64,000 nucleotides of DNA, from NCBI GenBank assembly GCA_036826475.1, contig DAISWG010000005.1, forward strand, positions 20,477 through 84,476, read 5' to 3'. Shown here piece by piece: positions 42,551-50,965 of this stretch (position 1 is its first letter; the number at the start of each line of letters is the position of its first letter). The notes under the pieces were generated by a model. It was given only the letters and a program-made list of their open reading frames with translations. It was not told the DNA's origin and made no database searches. Both the position numbers and the translations under genes were made by a program. This DNA comes from Miltoncostaea sp036826475. Its GTDB lineage: Bacteria > Actinomycetota > Thermoleophilia > Miltoncostaeales > Miltoncostaeaceae.

Positions 42551-42740
42551 CGGCGTCCTCACCTGGCCACCCGCCGCACGCGATCCGATCACCCGGGCGA
42601 AATCCGGCCTCAGGGCAGGTGCACGCGCCGCACGCCGCCGGGGCCTTCTCCGCGGCCGCCCGATCGCCGTCCGCGAAGTACGGCATACGGCATCACGGCA
42701 TACGGCAGGACCGCGGATGCCGGGCCCCGGGGTCCGTTCG

Positions 42741-42746
42741 TAGCGT
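42741..42746 (+). promoter_or_regulatory. -10 element (TAGCGT) with a leader
   Basis: TAGCGT lies 34 nt before ATG 42781. The leader carries GGAGGAA, a strong Shine-Dalgarno. Confidence 0.5.
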
Positions 42747-42780
42747 GCTCCCACACCGAACGCACCGATCGGAGGAAGCC

Positions 42781-43077
42781 ATGAACCTGTACGTCATCCT
42801 GCGCCGCAACGGCTGGGCCACCGTCGAGGACCTGCAGATCGCGGGCGCCCGTTCCGCCGAGGTCGGCGACCGGCCGGGCTCCGGGGTCCGCTGGATCCGC
42901 AGCTACGCCCTGGACGAGGAGGCCGGCGACGTCGGCACCGTCTGCGTCTACCAGGGCGAGAGCGCCGAGGCGGTCCGCCGCCACGCGGAGGACTCCGGCC
43001 TCCCGTGCGACGAGATCATCCCGGTCCTCGACACCGTCATCCTCCGGCCGGACCCCGTTGCCGCGACGACGGCCTGA
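42781..43077 (+). CDS. DUF4242-like small protein
   Basis: 98 residues. The opening MNLYVILRRNGWATVEDLQIAG and the later RWIRSYALDEEAGDVGTVCVYQGESAEAVRRHAEDSGLPCDEI fit the ferredoxin-like DUF4242 fold. The family has no firm role; nickel binding was suggested for one homologue. GGAGG is 7 nt upstream. It lies immediately before the LAL regulator, but each has its own promoter-like box. Confidence 0.8.
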   Translation: MNLYVILRRNGWATVEDLQIAGARSAEVGDRPGSGVRWIRSYALDEEAGDVGTVCVYQGESAEAVRRHAEDSGLPCDEIIPVLDTVILRPDPVAATTA

Positions 43078-43119
43078 CGTCCCCTCCGGCGGCGGTCGCG
43101 CCTGCGGCCGCCGTCGGAT

Positions 43120-43125
43120 TAGGGT
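43120..43125 (+). promoter_or_regulatory. -10 element (TAGGGT)
   Basis: TAGGGT ends 7 nt before ATG 43133 with no Shine-Dalgarno; a leaderless start is likely. Confidence 0.55.
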
Positions 43126-43132
43126 CACCCGC

Positions 43133-45988
43133 ATGCGCACCCGCCCCGCCCTGGTCGGTCGCGAGGCCGAGCGGCAGTGGCTCGGCGAGGCCCTGGACGG
43201 CGCCCGTGCGGGGGCCGGCCGCGTGGTGCTGCTGGCCGGCGAGGCCGGCGTCGGCAAGACCCGGCTCGCGGACGACCTGGCGGCGGAGCCGGGCCTGGTC
43301 GTGCTGCGGGGACGTGCGGACGTCGCCGGCGGCACGCCGTACGCCCCGCTCGCCCAGGCGCTCCGGACGCACCTGCGCGCCGACCCCGGCGCCCTCGACG
43401 CCGCGGGCGGGTTCCGCGACCACCTGGCGATGGTGCTGCCCGAGCTCGGCGCGCCGCCCTCCGCGCCCCATCCCCCCGCGTTGGCGGATGCGGTCCGCGG
43501 GGTGCTGGGCGCGGCCGCCGCCGGCGGCCCGGTGCTGCTGGTGCTCGACGACCTGCACTGGTGCGACGACGCCACCCTCGAGCTGGTGGCCGGCGTCGCC
43601 GAGCCGCTCGCCGACCTCCCCGTGCTCGTGCTCGGCGCGTACCGCTCCGACGGGCTGCCACGCGACCACGCGATGCGCCGGCTGCGCCACGAGCTGCGCC
43701 GGCGGGGACTGCTCGCCGAGCTGGCCGTCGGCCCCCTCGGCCCCGACGAGACCGCCGCCCTCGCGGCGGTCGTGCTGGGCGACCCGCCGTCCCCGGCGCT
43801 GGCGCGGACGCTCCACGACCGCGCCCAGGGGCTGCCCTTCTTCACGGAGGAGCTCGCCCGGGCGCTCACCGCCTCCGGCGCGCTGGTCGCCGGCCCGCAG
43901 GGACTCGAGGTGGGCGGGGAGGGCGACGTCCCCGTGCCCGAGACGGTCCGCGACGCCGTGTTGCTCGCCGCCGTGGAGCTGTCGGACGAGGGCCGCGCCG
44001 CCGCCGACGCCGCCGCGGTGGCCGGGATCGCCTTCGACCTGGAGCTGGTGGCCGGCGTCGCGGGCGCCGACGGCGTGGCCGAGCTGGTGGAACGCGGCTG
44101 GGCCCGGGAGGACGGCGACGGCCGCGGCGCCTTCCGGCACGCCCTGACGCGCGAGGCCCTGTACGCCGACGTGCCGTGGCTGCGCCGCCGCGCCCTCCAC
44201 CGCGAGATGGCGGCGGCGCTCGAGGCCGCCGGCGCCCCGTCGATGGAGATCGCCGCCCACTGGGCGGGTGCCCGCGAGCCGGCCCGGGCGCGCCCCGCGC
44301 TGCTGCGGGCGGCGGCCGAGCTGCGCGCCGTGCACGCCCACCGCGACGCCGCCCGCGCCTGGCGCCAGGCGCTGGACATGTGGCCGGAGGGCGAGGACGT
44401 GGACGGCCGGCTCGCCGCCCTCGCCGGCTACGCGCGCAGCGCCGAGCCCGCCGGCGAGGCGGCGGAGGGGGCCCGCGCCTGGCGCGAGGTGTGCGACCTG
44501 CTCGCCGAGGGGCGGGAGGGCGAGCGCGCCGAGGCGTTCCGCTGCCTGGCCGCCGTCCACGACATGCGCGGCGACCGCGAGGGCGCCCTCGCCGCCCGCC
44601 GCGCCGCCGCCGAGGCCTTCGCCGCCGCCGACCGCCCCGCCGACGCCGCGGCCGAGCACCTGGGGGCCGCCAACTACCTCCGCGGACGGGCCGAGTACAC
44701 GCCCGCCATCGACCACGCGCGCGCCGCCGCCGCCGCCGCCCGCCGGGCGGGGCGTCCCGAGGTGGAGGCCCGCGCCCTGGGGCTGGAGGGCGTCGTCACG
44801 GCGAAGCGCGGCGACCACGCGGAGGGGCTCGCCACCGTGCGGCGGGGCCTGGAGCTCGCCGTGGCGTCCGAGGCGTCCTCGGCGGCGGCCGAGCTCTACC
44901 AGCGCCTGAGCCTCGTGATCTACGACGCGGGCGACTACCGGGCCGCCGAGGAGACGCTCCACACCGCCCTGGCCCTCTGCGATGCCGGGGCCGGCGCGGA
45001 CGTCGCCACCGCCTGCGTCACCTGCATGGTGTTCGTGCTGCGCGAGTGCGGAGAGTGGCCGCGCGCGATCGAGCTGGGCCGCGAGGTCATCGCGGACGGC
45101 CCCGGGGACTGGGTCGCCGAGGGGCTGCTCGGCGCCATCCACCTCCACCAGGGCAAGCCGGCGCTCGCCCGCCGCATGCTGACGTCGTGCCTCGCGGCCG
45201 CCGCCCGGGTCGACCACTTCAACATGGCGGTGGACAGCACCACCGCCCTGGCGCAGCTCGCGGCCTCCGAGGGCGCCGCGGAGGAGGCCGCGCGCCGTTG
45301 CGCCGAGGTGCTGGCGCGGTGGGAGCGCAGCGAGGACCACCACTACGCCGTCCGCGGCCTGCGCTGGTCGGCGCGCTTCCTGTCGTCCGGGGGCGACCTG
45401 CACGGCGCCCACCGCTGCGCCGAGGCGCTCGCCGCCATCGCCTCGCGCACCGGTCACCCCGACGCGCTCGCCGCCCTGGCCCACGCGGTCGGCGAGATCG
45501 CGCTGGTCCAGGGCGACGCGGCGACCGCCGCCGAGCAGACGGGGCGCGCCCTCGACATCCATCGGGCCCTGGACGTGCCCATCGACCAGGTCGAGATCGG
45601 CATGCGCGCGGGCGTCGCGCTGGCCGCCGCCGGCGAGCGCGAGGCCGCGCTGGAACGGCTGGACGAGGCCTACCGCGGCGCGCGCCGGCTCGGCTCGCGC
45701 CTGCTGGCGGTGGAGACGGCGCGCGAGGTCGCCGCGCTGGGCGAGTCGGTCGCGGGGCGGCTGGGGCGCCGTGCGGAGGCCGACGCCGAGGGATCCGGGC
45801 TGTCGCGCCGCGAGCTGGAGGTCGTGCGGCTCGTCGCCGTGGGGCGCACGAACCGCGAGATCGCGCGCGAGCTGTACCTGAGCCCGCGCACGGTCGACAT
45901 GCACGTCCGCAACATCCTCCGCCGCCTCGGGTGCCGCTCGCGGGTCGAGGCGGCCCACCGGGCGGGGGAGCTGGGCCTGCTCGTCTGA
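43133..45988 (+). CDS. LAL-type AAA ATPase/LuxR transcriptional regulator
   Basis: 951 residues. N-terminal AAA ATPase: LVGREAERQWLGEAL, Walker A AGEAGVGKTR, Walker B VLLVLDDLHWCDD. The central part (about 400-870) is Ala-rich tandem helices, TPR-like. The C-terminal LuxR helix-turn-helix is LSRRELEVVRLVAVGRTNREI. LAL regulators are large ligand-responsive activators often linked to sugar or secondary-metabolite clusters; none is adjacent, so the target is unknown. ATG 43133 follows a TAGGGT box by 7 nt. Confidence 0.92.
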   Translation: MRTRPALVGREAERQWLGEALDGARAGAGRVVLLAGEAGVGKTRLADDLAAEPGLVVLRGRADVAGGTPYAPLAQALRTHLRADPGALDAAGGFRDHLAMVLPELGAPPSAPHPPALADAVRGVLGAAAAGGPVLLVLDDLHWCDDATLELVAGVAEPLADLPVLVLGAYRSDGLPRDHAMRRLRHELRRRGLLAELAVGPLGPDETAALAAVVLGDPPSPALARTLHDRAQGLPFFTEELARALTASGALVAGPQGLEVGGEGDVPVPETVRDAVLLAAVELSDEGRAAADAAAVAGIAFDLELVAGVAGADGVAELVERGWAREDGDGRGAFRHALTREALYADVPWLRRRALHREMAAALEAAGAPSMEIAAHWAGAREPARARPALLRAAAELRAVHAHRDAARAWRQALDMWPEGEDVDGRLAALAGYARSAEPAGEAAEGARAWREVCDLLAEGREGERAEAFRCLAAVHDMRGDREGALAARRAAAEAFAAADRPADAAAEHLGAANYLRGRAEYTPAIDHARAAAAAARRAGRPEVEARALGLEGVVTAKRGDHAEGLATVRRGLELAVASEASSAAAELYQRLSLVIYDAGDYRAAEETLHTALALCDAGAGADVATACVTCMVFVLRECGEWPRAIELGREVIADGPGDWVAEGLLGAIHLHQGKPALARRMLTSCLAAAARVDHFNMAVDSTTALAQLAASEGAAEEAARRCAEVLARWERSEDHHYAVRGLRWSARFLSSGGDLHGAHRCAEALAAIASRTGHPDALAALAHAVGEIALVQGDAATAAEQTGRALDIHRALDVPIDQVEIGMRAGVALAAAGEREAALERLDEAYRGARRLGSRLLAVETAREVAALGESVAGRLGRRAEADAEGSGLSRRELEVVRLVAVGRTNREIARELYLSPRTVDMHVRNILRRLGCRSRVEAAHRAGELGLLV

Positions 45989-46007
45989 GCCCCCGGCCCC
46001 GTCGCGC

Positions 46008-46115
46008 TCAGCCCAGTGACAGGGCGAGCTCCAGGCCATAGCGGACGGCCAGCACGGCCGCGATCGCGAGGAGGACGAAGATCCGGTCGTGGCGGCGTTG
46101 GCTCATGGAATTCAT
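46008..46115 (-). CDS. possible 35-residue single-helix membrane peptide
   Basis: MNSMSQRRHDRI, then a hydrophobic helix (FVLLAIAAVLAVRYGLELAL) and a short end: a positively charged head followed by one membrane span, as in small bacterial membrane proteins. It converges with the LAL gene (20 nt from its stop). No clear Shine-Dalgarno; the region just upstream (46105-46145) is noticeably less GC-rich, as promoters here are. Short enough to be chance. Confidence 0.4.
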   Translation of the reverse strand: MNSMSQRRHDRIFVLLAIAAVLAVRYGLELALSLG

Positions 46116-46267
46116 GTACGCATGAAGGACACCTTTTCGTGTGGGCGCGTAGAGGGATCTCACGCGCGGGTGGCGGGTCCGCCGGGACGCGGGAAGCGAT
46201 CGCCCGCGTCCGGCGTATGGAGACCAGAGGCGCGCCGGACGGGCGCGCCCCCGGAGGAGGCGCCCGC

Positions 46268-46600
46268 ATGGCAGCGACGTCCGTCGGCAGGGAGCATCAG
46301 GGGGCCCCGGGGAGCGGCGACGCCGCCGTCCCGGCCCGCGACGGCGCCGGCCCGGGGGCGGCGTGGCCGGACGTCGCGGCGAGCAGCCGCGTGGTGTGGC
46401 CGCTGGTGCTGTGGCGGGCGGCCAGCGAGCACCCGGACCTCGGGCCGGTGCGGGGCCGCGGCCTGACGCACGATGCGGCGCTGCGCTCCGTTGCCCGCCG
46501 CGTGCAGCGCCTCATGACGGACGGGGGACCCCGGCGATCCCCCGATGGGGGGATCAAGACTCCCCCGGTCCCGGCCGAGGAACGAAGCGAGGAACCGTAA
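46268..46600 (+). CDS. small hypothetical protein
   Basis: 110 residues. GGAGGAGG lies 8 nt before ATG 46268, a strong initiation site. The first 40 residues are Gly/Ala/Pro-rich; a central helical part (RVVWPLVLWRAASEHPDLGP, then LTHDAALRSVARRVQRLM) looks folded, and the tail is charged and Pro-rich. No family recognised. Confidence 0.55.
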   Translation: MAATSVGREHQGAPGSGDAAVPARDGAGPGAAWPDVAASSRVVWPLVLWRAASEHPDLGPVRGRGLTHDAALRSVARRVQRLMTDGGPRRSPDGGIKTPPVPAEERSEEP

Positions 46601-46673
46601 CCACGATCACGCGCGGCAGGGGTGGCGTACGTGAGCGGAAGCACAGAATCGGCGGGTCCGATCCGTAACCGGC

Positions 46674-46710
46674 GTCCTGAGGGCGCCCGCTGAGCCGGGC
46701 GCGTCAGGAC
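46674..46710. terminator. strong hairpin between small genes
   Basis: GTCCTGA-GG-GCGCCCG, 6-nt loop, CGGGCGC-G-TCAGGAC: two perfect 7-bp stems with a small bulge. It is 74 nt after the 46600 stop and ends 37 nt before the next start; terminator or leader structure. Confidence 0.55.
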
Positions 46711-46746
46711 GAGGAGACGGCATTCAGCCTGGCCCGCCCGGGCCGG

Positions 46747-46971
46747 TTGATCGGCGTGCTCGAGGACTGCATGGCCGCGCGCCTCACGCCGCAGCGCTCG
46801 GGCTGGTCGGCGGCGGGTCACCTCGCGCTCGACCTGGAGCGCCACTTCGGCGTGCGCGCCCCCGTGCCCTCGATCGAGGCGGCGCTGCGCATCCTGATCC
46901 GGCGGGGCCGCGTGCGCGTGTGGTCCGACTCGGGCGGCCGCCGCTGGTACCGGCTCCTCGACGCCGACTAG
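46747..46971 (+). CDS. small winged-helix-like protein
   Basis: 74 residues. The C-terminal half (APVPSIEAALRILIRRGRVRV, then WSDSGGRRWYRLL) looks like the last helix and wing of a small winged-helix DNA-binding domain. TTG 46747 is used; ATG 46771 is possible and would remove eight residues. No Shine-Dalgarno. It ends 7 nt before the convergent gene stop. DNA binding is a weak inference. Confidence 0.5.
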   Translation: MIGVLEDCMAARLTPQRSGWSAAGHLALDLERHFGVRAPVPSIEAALRILIRRGRVRVWSDSGGRRWYRLLDAD

Positions 46972-46977
46972 CGGCCG

Positions 46978-47451
46978 CTAGGGCGCCGGCCGCCGCCCCG
47001 CGAGGGGCATGACCCACCAGAGCACCACGATCACCGCCAGCGTGGACAGCCCCGCGGCGAGCCCGCCGGCGCGTCCGTAGACCACGTCGGTCACGAGGAA
47101 GACCGCGGTGGAGACGGAGAGGGCGAGCACCCCCAGCCCCGCGATCACGAGACGGTGGGAGACCTCCACGATCTGGGCCTTGCGGTGCTGGCGGAACCGC
47201 AGGCGGTGGAAGGCGGTCGGCGCCATCAGCAGCACCGTCGCCAGCGCCGTCGAGAGCAGCACCGTGACGTAGACGCTGCGCTGCGTGTCGGTCAGCTCCC
47301 CGAAGCGGGCGCTGAACGGCACGGTCAGCAGGAACGCGAACAGCACCTGCACGCCCGGCAGGACCACCCGCAGCTCCTGCAGGAGCTCGGCGAGCTGCCG
47401 GTCCAGGCGCTCGGCCTCGCTCTCGTCGCGGACGGGCTCGGCGGACGTCAT
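46978..47451 (-). CDS. DUF6328-like membrane protein
   Basis: 157 residues. ERLDRQLAELLQELRVVLPGVQVLFAFLLTVPF is typical of DUF6328, followed by three more helices, about four in total (VYVTVLLSTALATVLLM, LVIAGLGVLALSVSTAVFL, LAAGLSTLAVIVVLWWVM). No function is known. Start ATG 47451 excludes a short unconserved upstream extension. Confidence 0.8.
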   Translation of the reverse strand: MTSAEPVRDESEAERLDRQLAELLQELRVVLPGVQVLFAFLLTVPFSARFGELTDTQRSVYVTVLLSTALATVLLMAPTAFHRLRFRQHRKAQIVEVSHRLVIAGLGVLALSVSTAVFLVTDVVYGRAGGLAAGLSTLAVIVVLWWVMPLAGRRPAP

Positions 47452-47522
47452 CGCCGGAGGTCTACGGCACGCCCCGCCCGCGGGCAAGGCGCCCGCCCCG
47501 GACCGGCGCTGGACCGCTCAAC

Positions 47523-47528
47523 TATCCT
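47523..47528 (+). promoter_or_regulatory. -10 element (TATCCT) with a short leader
   Basis: TATCCT lies 32 nt before ATG 47561. The leader contains AAGGAG about 7 nt before the start. Confidence 0.5.
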
Positions 47529-47560
47529 GGCCGGATGGGCCTTTTCGGAAGGAGCGGGGG

Positions 47561-48490
47561 ATGACGGTGCGGCTGGCGGGCGCGGGCGGGGACGCGGGGA
47601 GCACCCCGTCCGTCGCCGTGCCCGCCGTCGTCGCCGCCCGGCGGCCGCCGTCGTTCGCGCCCCTGCTCATCGTGGCGGCATCGACGTCGGTGTTCGTGGG
47701 GACGGCGATGGCGACCACCCTCTTCGCCCGCGTCGGGTGGGGCGCCACGGCGGGGCTGCGCCTGACCCTCGCCGCGGTGGTGCTGCTCGCGCTGGCCCGT
47801 CCCCGGCTACGCGGCCCCACGCGCCGCGAATGGGCGCAACTCGGTCTGCTGGGGGCGACGCTGGCCGTGATGGGCACCGCCTTCTACGGCGCCGTCGACC
47901 GCGTGCCCCTCGGGGTCGCGGCGACCATCGAGTTCCTGGGACCGCTCACGGTGGCGGTCGTGGCCAGCCGGCGCAGGATCGACCTGCTCTGGGTTGCCCT
48001 GGCCCTGCTCGGGGTGGGGGCGCTGGCGGGGAACCTGACGGGCGGCGGGTCGCCGGCCGGCGTGGCGCTCGCCCTGCTCGCGGCGGCGGGCCTGGGCGCG
48101 TACCTGATCGCGAGTCAGCGGGTCGGCGACCAGGCCGACGGACTCGACGGGCTGGCGCTGTCGGTGGCGATCGCGGCCGTGCTGGTGTCGCCGTTCACCA
48201 TCCATTCCGCCGGGGGCATCGTCGCGACCCCGTCCGTGCTGGGGGTCGGGCTGCTCGTCGCGCTCGCCGGCATCGTGGTGCCGACCGCGCTCGAGATGGA
48301 GGCCCTGCGCCGGATGCGGGCCGGCACCGTCGCCGTGCTGCTGAGCATGGAGCCGGCGATCGCCGCGGTCGTGGGTTTCGCGCTGCTCGGGCAGCGGCTC
48401 ACGGTGGCCGAGACCCTCGGGGCCGTGCTGGTGGTGCTCGCCTCGGTCGGCGCCCTCTCGGGCGGCGTCGCCCGGGGCCCCACCGGGTAG
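47561..48490 (+). CDS. EamA/DMT-family exporter (RhtA-like)
   Basis: 309 residues, ten helices in two EamA repeats: residues about 30-155 and 165-300. GVAATIEFLGPLTVAVV in the first repeat and GTVAVLLSMEPAIAAVVGFALLGQRLT in the second are typical RhtA/YdcZ-like motifs. RhtA exports threonine/homoserine; the substrate here is inferred only to be a small metabolite. Shine-Dalgarno AAGGAG supports ATG 47561. Confidence 0.9.
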   Translation: MTVRLAGAGGDAGSTPSVAVPAVVAARRPPSFAPLLIVAASTSVFVGTAMATTLFARVGWGATAGLRLTLAAVVLLALARPRLRGPTRREWAQLGLLGATLAVMGTAFYGAVDRVPLGVAATIEFLGPLTVAVVASRRRIDLLWVALALLGVGALAGNLTGGGSPAGVALALLAAAGLGAYLIASQRVGDQADGLDGLALSVAIAAVLVSPFTIHSAGGIVATPSVLGVGLLVALAGIVVPTALEMEALRRMRAGTVAVLLSMEPAIAAVVGFALLGQRLTVAETLGAVLVVLASVGALSGGVARGPTG

Positions 48491-48503
48491 GCCGCGCGAG
48501 GGC

Positions 48504-49358
48504 CTACGGCGTCCCGCGGCGGACCCGGGCGACGGCGCGGCCGATGGCCGCCCGTGCCTCCGGCGCGCGGGTGATCGCGGTGGCGGCGGCGGCCGCCGCC
48601 GCCTTCGCGGCGTCGGCGGCGAGCCCGCCCGCGATCTCGGAGATGGGGATGCGTCCGGCGCCGGCGGGCACGCGCGCCGGCGCGATGGGACGGGGGACGT
48701 GGGGCGTGGGCGCCGTCACCGCCGTGGCGACCGGTCGGGTCGCCACGGCGGTGCCGCCGGCCGGTGACGGGGGCGCGACGGTCCGCCGGCGCGGCCCGGC
48801 GGGGTACGGCACGTCGCGCGCCCGGTCGGCGCGGCGCTCGAAACGGCGGACGGGGACGAACGGCTGCTCCTCCGGCTGCGGGCCGGCGACGGGGTAGGGC
48901 AGGTCGGTCGCGCGGACCACGCCGGGTCCCGCGGGGGCGGGCGGCTCCCGCCGGGGTGCCGGGGCGGCCGCGGGCGCCGGAGCGGGGAGGGACGCGCTGG
49001 CGGCGGCGTCGGCGCGCACGGCGGGCGCCCTCGGGCGGCGGGTGTTGCGCGACTCCACCGCCAGCATCGCGATGATCAGCGCACCCAGCAGCACGCCGCC
49101 GACGATCAGCACGACCGTCATGCCGCCGCCGTCCGACGTCCCGGCCGCGGCCCGCCGGACGGGAGCCGCCGGCGCCGGTGAGGGGGTCTCCGGCGCCGGC
49201 GTGGCCGGCGTCGCGGGCGCGGCGGGCGCGGCCCGGTCGGCCGGATCCGGTGGCAGGCGGTCGCGGAGCGCGCCCCCGTCCTGCGCGTGCGCGGTCGCCG
49301 CGCCGACGGCGATGGCCGCGAGCACGACGAGCGCGATGCGGATGCGGCGGGCCCTCAC
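48504..49358 (-). CDS. exported Pro/Ala-rich protein with a single membrane helix
   Basis: 284 residues. Signal peptide (RIALVVLAAIAVGAATAHAQ), a Pro/Ala/Thr-rich exported stretch, one membrane helix (MTVVLIVGGVLLGALIIAML), then a long Pro/Ala/Arg-rich cytoplasmic tail containing two similar DLPYPVAGP and DVPYPAGPR motifs. The layout (signal, low complexity, helix, low complexity) is like an actinobacterial wall- or division-associated protein, but no family is recognised. GTG 49358. Lies 239 nt after the htrA stop on the same strand. Confidence 0.6.
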   Translation of the reverse strand: MRARRIRIALVVLAAIAVGAATAHAQDGGALRDRLPPDPADRAAPAAPATPATPAPETPSPAPAAPVRRAAAGTSDGGGMTVVLIVGGVLLGALIIAMLAVESRNTRRPRAPAVRADAAASASLPAPAPAAAPAPRREPPAPAGPGVVRATDLPYPVAGPQPEEQPFVPVRRFERRADRARDVPYPAGPRRRTVAPPSPAGGTAVATRPVATAVTAPTPHVPRPIAPARVPAGAGRIPISEIAGGLAADAAKAAAAAAATAITRAPEARAAIGRAVARVRRGTP

Positions 49359-49597
49359 GCGGACGCGATGACGGCCCCCGCGCCGGGGCGGCGGGTGTTC
49401 CGAGCCATTGTGTCCCTCATCCGCGCCCCGCCTCCGCCTGGATGCCCTGGCGCCGCGAACCCCATCGGGCCGCGCCGTCCGGCGCCACTGGCGGAAGGTG
49501 GGGGACCCGCCTGCCGAAGGTCGCGCCGGACGCCAGACGGACGTCCCGATCCGCCAGCTCCTACCGATCCGGGCGGCGCGGCGGCCGCACCGCCACG
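49359..49597. other. 239-nt intergenic gap
   Basis: Between htrA and the Pro/Ala-rich gene, both minus strand. It starts at the base of the htrA hairpin and otherwise holds no visible gene or repeat; presumably the downstream promoter. Confidence 0.4.
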
Positions 49598-49615
49598 CTA
49601 CGGCGTGGCGGTGCG
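49586..49615 (-). terminator. 13-bp hairpin with the htrA stop codon at its loop
   Basis: CGCACCGCCACGC and GCGTGGCGGTGCG form a perfect 13-bp stem around TACG. The htrA stop TAG (minus strand 49600-49598) lies at the loop. No T-tract follows. Confidence 0.6.
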
Positions 49616-50827
49616 CTGCGCGGGCTGCGTGCCGAGCGTCGCGGTGATCGTCTGGGTGCCGGAGCCGCGGGTCACGGTCAGCGTGATGCGGTCGCCCGGC
49701 TTCTTGGCGGCGATGGCGGCCACCAGGTCGGCGCTCCCCTGGATCGGCGTTCCGTCGATGGCGGTCACGATGTCGCCCGCCTGCAGGCCGGCGCTCGCGG
49801 CCGGGCCGCCCTGCACCACGTCGCCCACTGCGGCGCCGGCCGTGCCGGCGGTGTCGCCGGTCGAGACGCCCAGGTAGGCGTGCGCCACCCGCTGTCCGGC
49901 GGCGAGCTGCCCGATCTCGTCGGCGACCAGGTCGATCGGGACCGCGAACCCGACGCCGGCGCTCTGCTCGGTGCCGCCGGTCGCGATCTGGTCGGCCACG
50001 CCCACCACCCGCCCGTCGGCGTCCAGGATCGGGCCGCCGGAGTTGCCGGGGTTCAGAGCGGCGTCGGTCTGGACCGCGTGGGCCACCGTGAAGCCGTTGG
50101 GGGCCTCGATGGTCCGGTCGAGGCCGGAGACGATGCCGGTGGAGAGGCTCGACGCGTACCCGAAGGGGCTGCCGATCGCGGCGAGCTCGTCACCCACCTT
50201 GAGGGCGGCGGAGCTGCCCAGCTCCAGCGGGTGCAGGGTCAGCCCGGAGGGGTCGATCTTCAGCACCGCGATGTCGGTGGCGTCGTCCTTGCCCTGGAGG
50301 GTCGCGACGCGGTCGGTGCCGTCGCTCAGGCGGATGGTGATCTTCGACGCGCCGTCGACCACGTGCGCGGCGGTCACGATGGTGCCCTTGGCGTCGACCA
50401 CGAACCCGGAGCCGGTGGCGGTGCCCTGCTGCGCCTGGCCCTGGCCGAACGGATCGGAGGAGGCGCCGGTGCTGACGCCCTCCGACGTGATGTTCACGAC
50501 CCCCGGCGATGCGGCCGCGTAGAGGGCCGCCCAGTCGGTGCCCTCCGAGGACGACGACGAGGCCGCCGGCGTCGCCGTCGACGTCGGGATCGTCGCGGGG
50601 CGCTGGATCACGGTCGTGGTGGTCCCGTCGCCGCCGAGGTTGCCGGTGGCCGCCAGGAGGGCCGCGGTGGCGCCGCCGCCGAGGAGGGCGGTGCCGGTCA
50701 TCAGCACCGCGAGGTGGCGCCGGCCCGGCCACCCGCGCGGGCTCCGCGGGGGCTCGCCGCCACCGCCGGGGGGCCCGCCGCGACCGGGGTCGCGGTGCGG
50801 GGTCAGGGGCGGGAGGCTCGTGGACAT
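49598..50827 (-). CDS. HtrA/DegP-like trypsin-family protease with PDZ domain
   Basis: 409 residues. A Pro/Gly-rich cytoplasmic head of about 40 residues and one membrane helix (LAVLMTGTALLGGGATAALL) precede the S1C protease domain (about 115-310): His in TAAHVVD, Asp in ATDIAVLKID, Ser in LNPGNSGGP, so the triad is intact. A C-terminal PDZ domain (about 315-400) has YLGVS and GLQAGDIVTAIDG. Membrane-anchored envelope protease/chaperone for misfolded proteins. ATG 50827 has GAGGAG 5 nt upstream. Confidence 0.94.
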   Translation of the reverse strand: MSTSLPPLTPHRDPGRGGPPGGGGEPPRSPRGWPGRRHLAVLMTGTALLGGGATAALLAATGNLGGDGTTTTVIQRPATIPTSTATPAASSSSSEGTDWAALYAAASPGVVNITSEGVSTGASSDPFGQGQAQQGTATGSGFVVDAKGTIVTAAHVVDGASKITIRLSDGTDRVATLQGKDDATDIAVLKIDPSGLTLHPLELGSSAALKVGDELAAIGSPFGYASSLSTGIVSGLDRTIEAPNGFTVAHAVQTDAALNPGNSGGPILDADGRVVGVADQIATGGTEQSAGVGFAVPIDLVADEIGQLAAGQRVAHAYLGVSTGDTAGTAGAAVGDVVQGGPAASAGLQAGDIVTAIDGTPIQGSADLVAAIAAKKPGDRITLTVTRGSGTQTITATLGTQPAQRTATP

Positions 50828-50965
50828 GTGCTCCTCGGGAGGTCGGCCTGGCTCACGGACGGACATGACCCGAGTGAAGCGGCCGCACATCAAGGTCGGG
50901 TGAAGGCCGTCTGTGCGTCGCGTGAACGTGGCCGGCGCGCGCGGCCAGCCCGGAGGGCCCGCCGG

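Noticed and set aside
39753..42686. Long frames overlapping the P-type ATPase in other phases
   Set aside because: The ATPase has complete catalytic motifs; the others are Arg/Pro-rich shadows.
43037..46039. About 1000-codon frame opposite the LAL regulator
   Set aside because: The plus strand carries intact Walker and LuxR motifs with a promoter box; the reverse frame is low complexity with no recognisable domain.
46268..46971. Toxin-antitoxin pair
   Set aside because: The two small genes are 146 nt apart with a hairpin between them and match no toxin or antitoxin family I can recognise.
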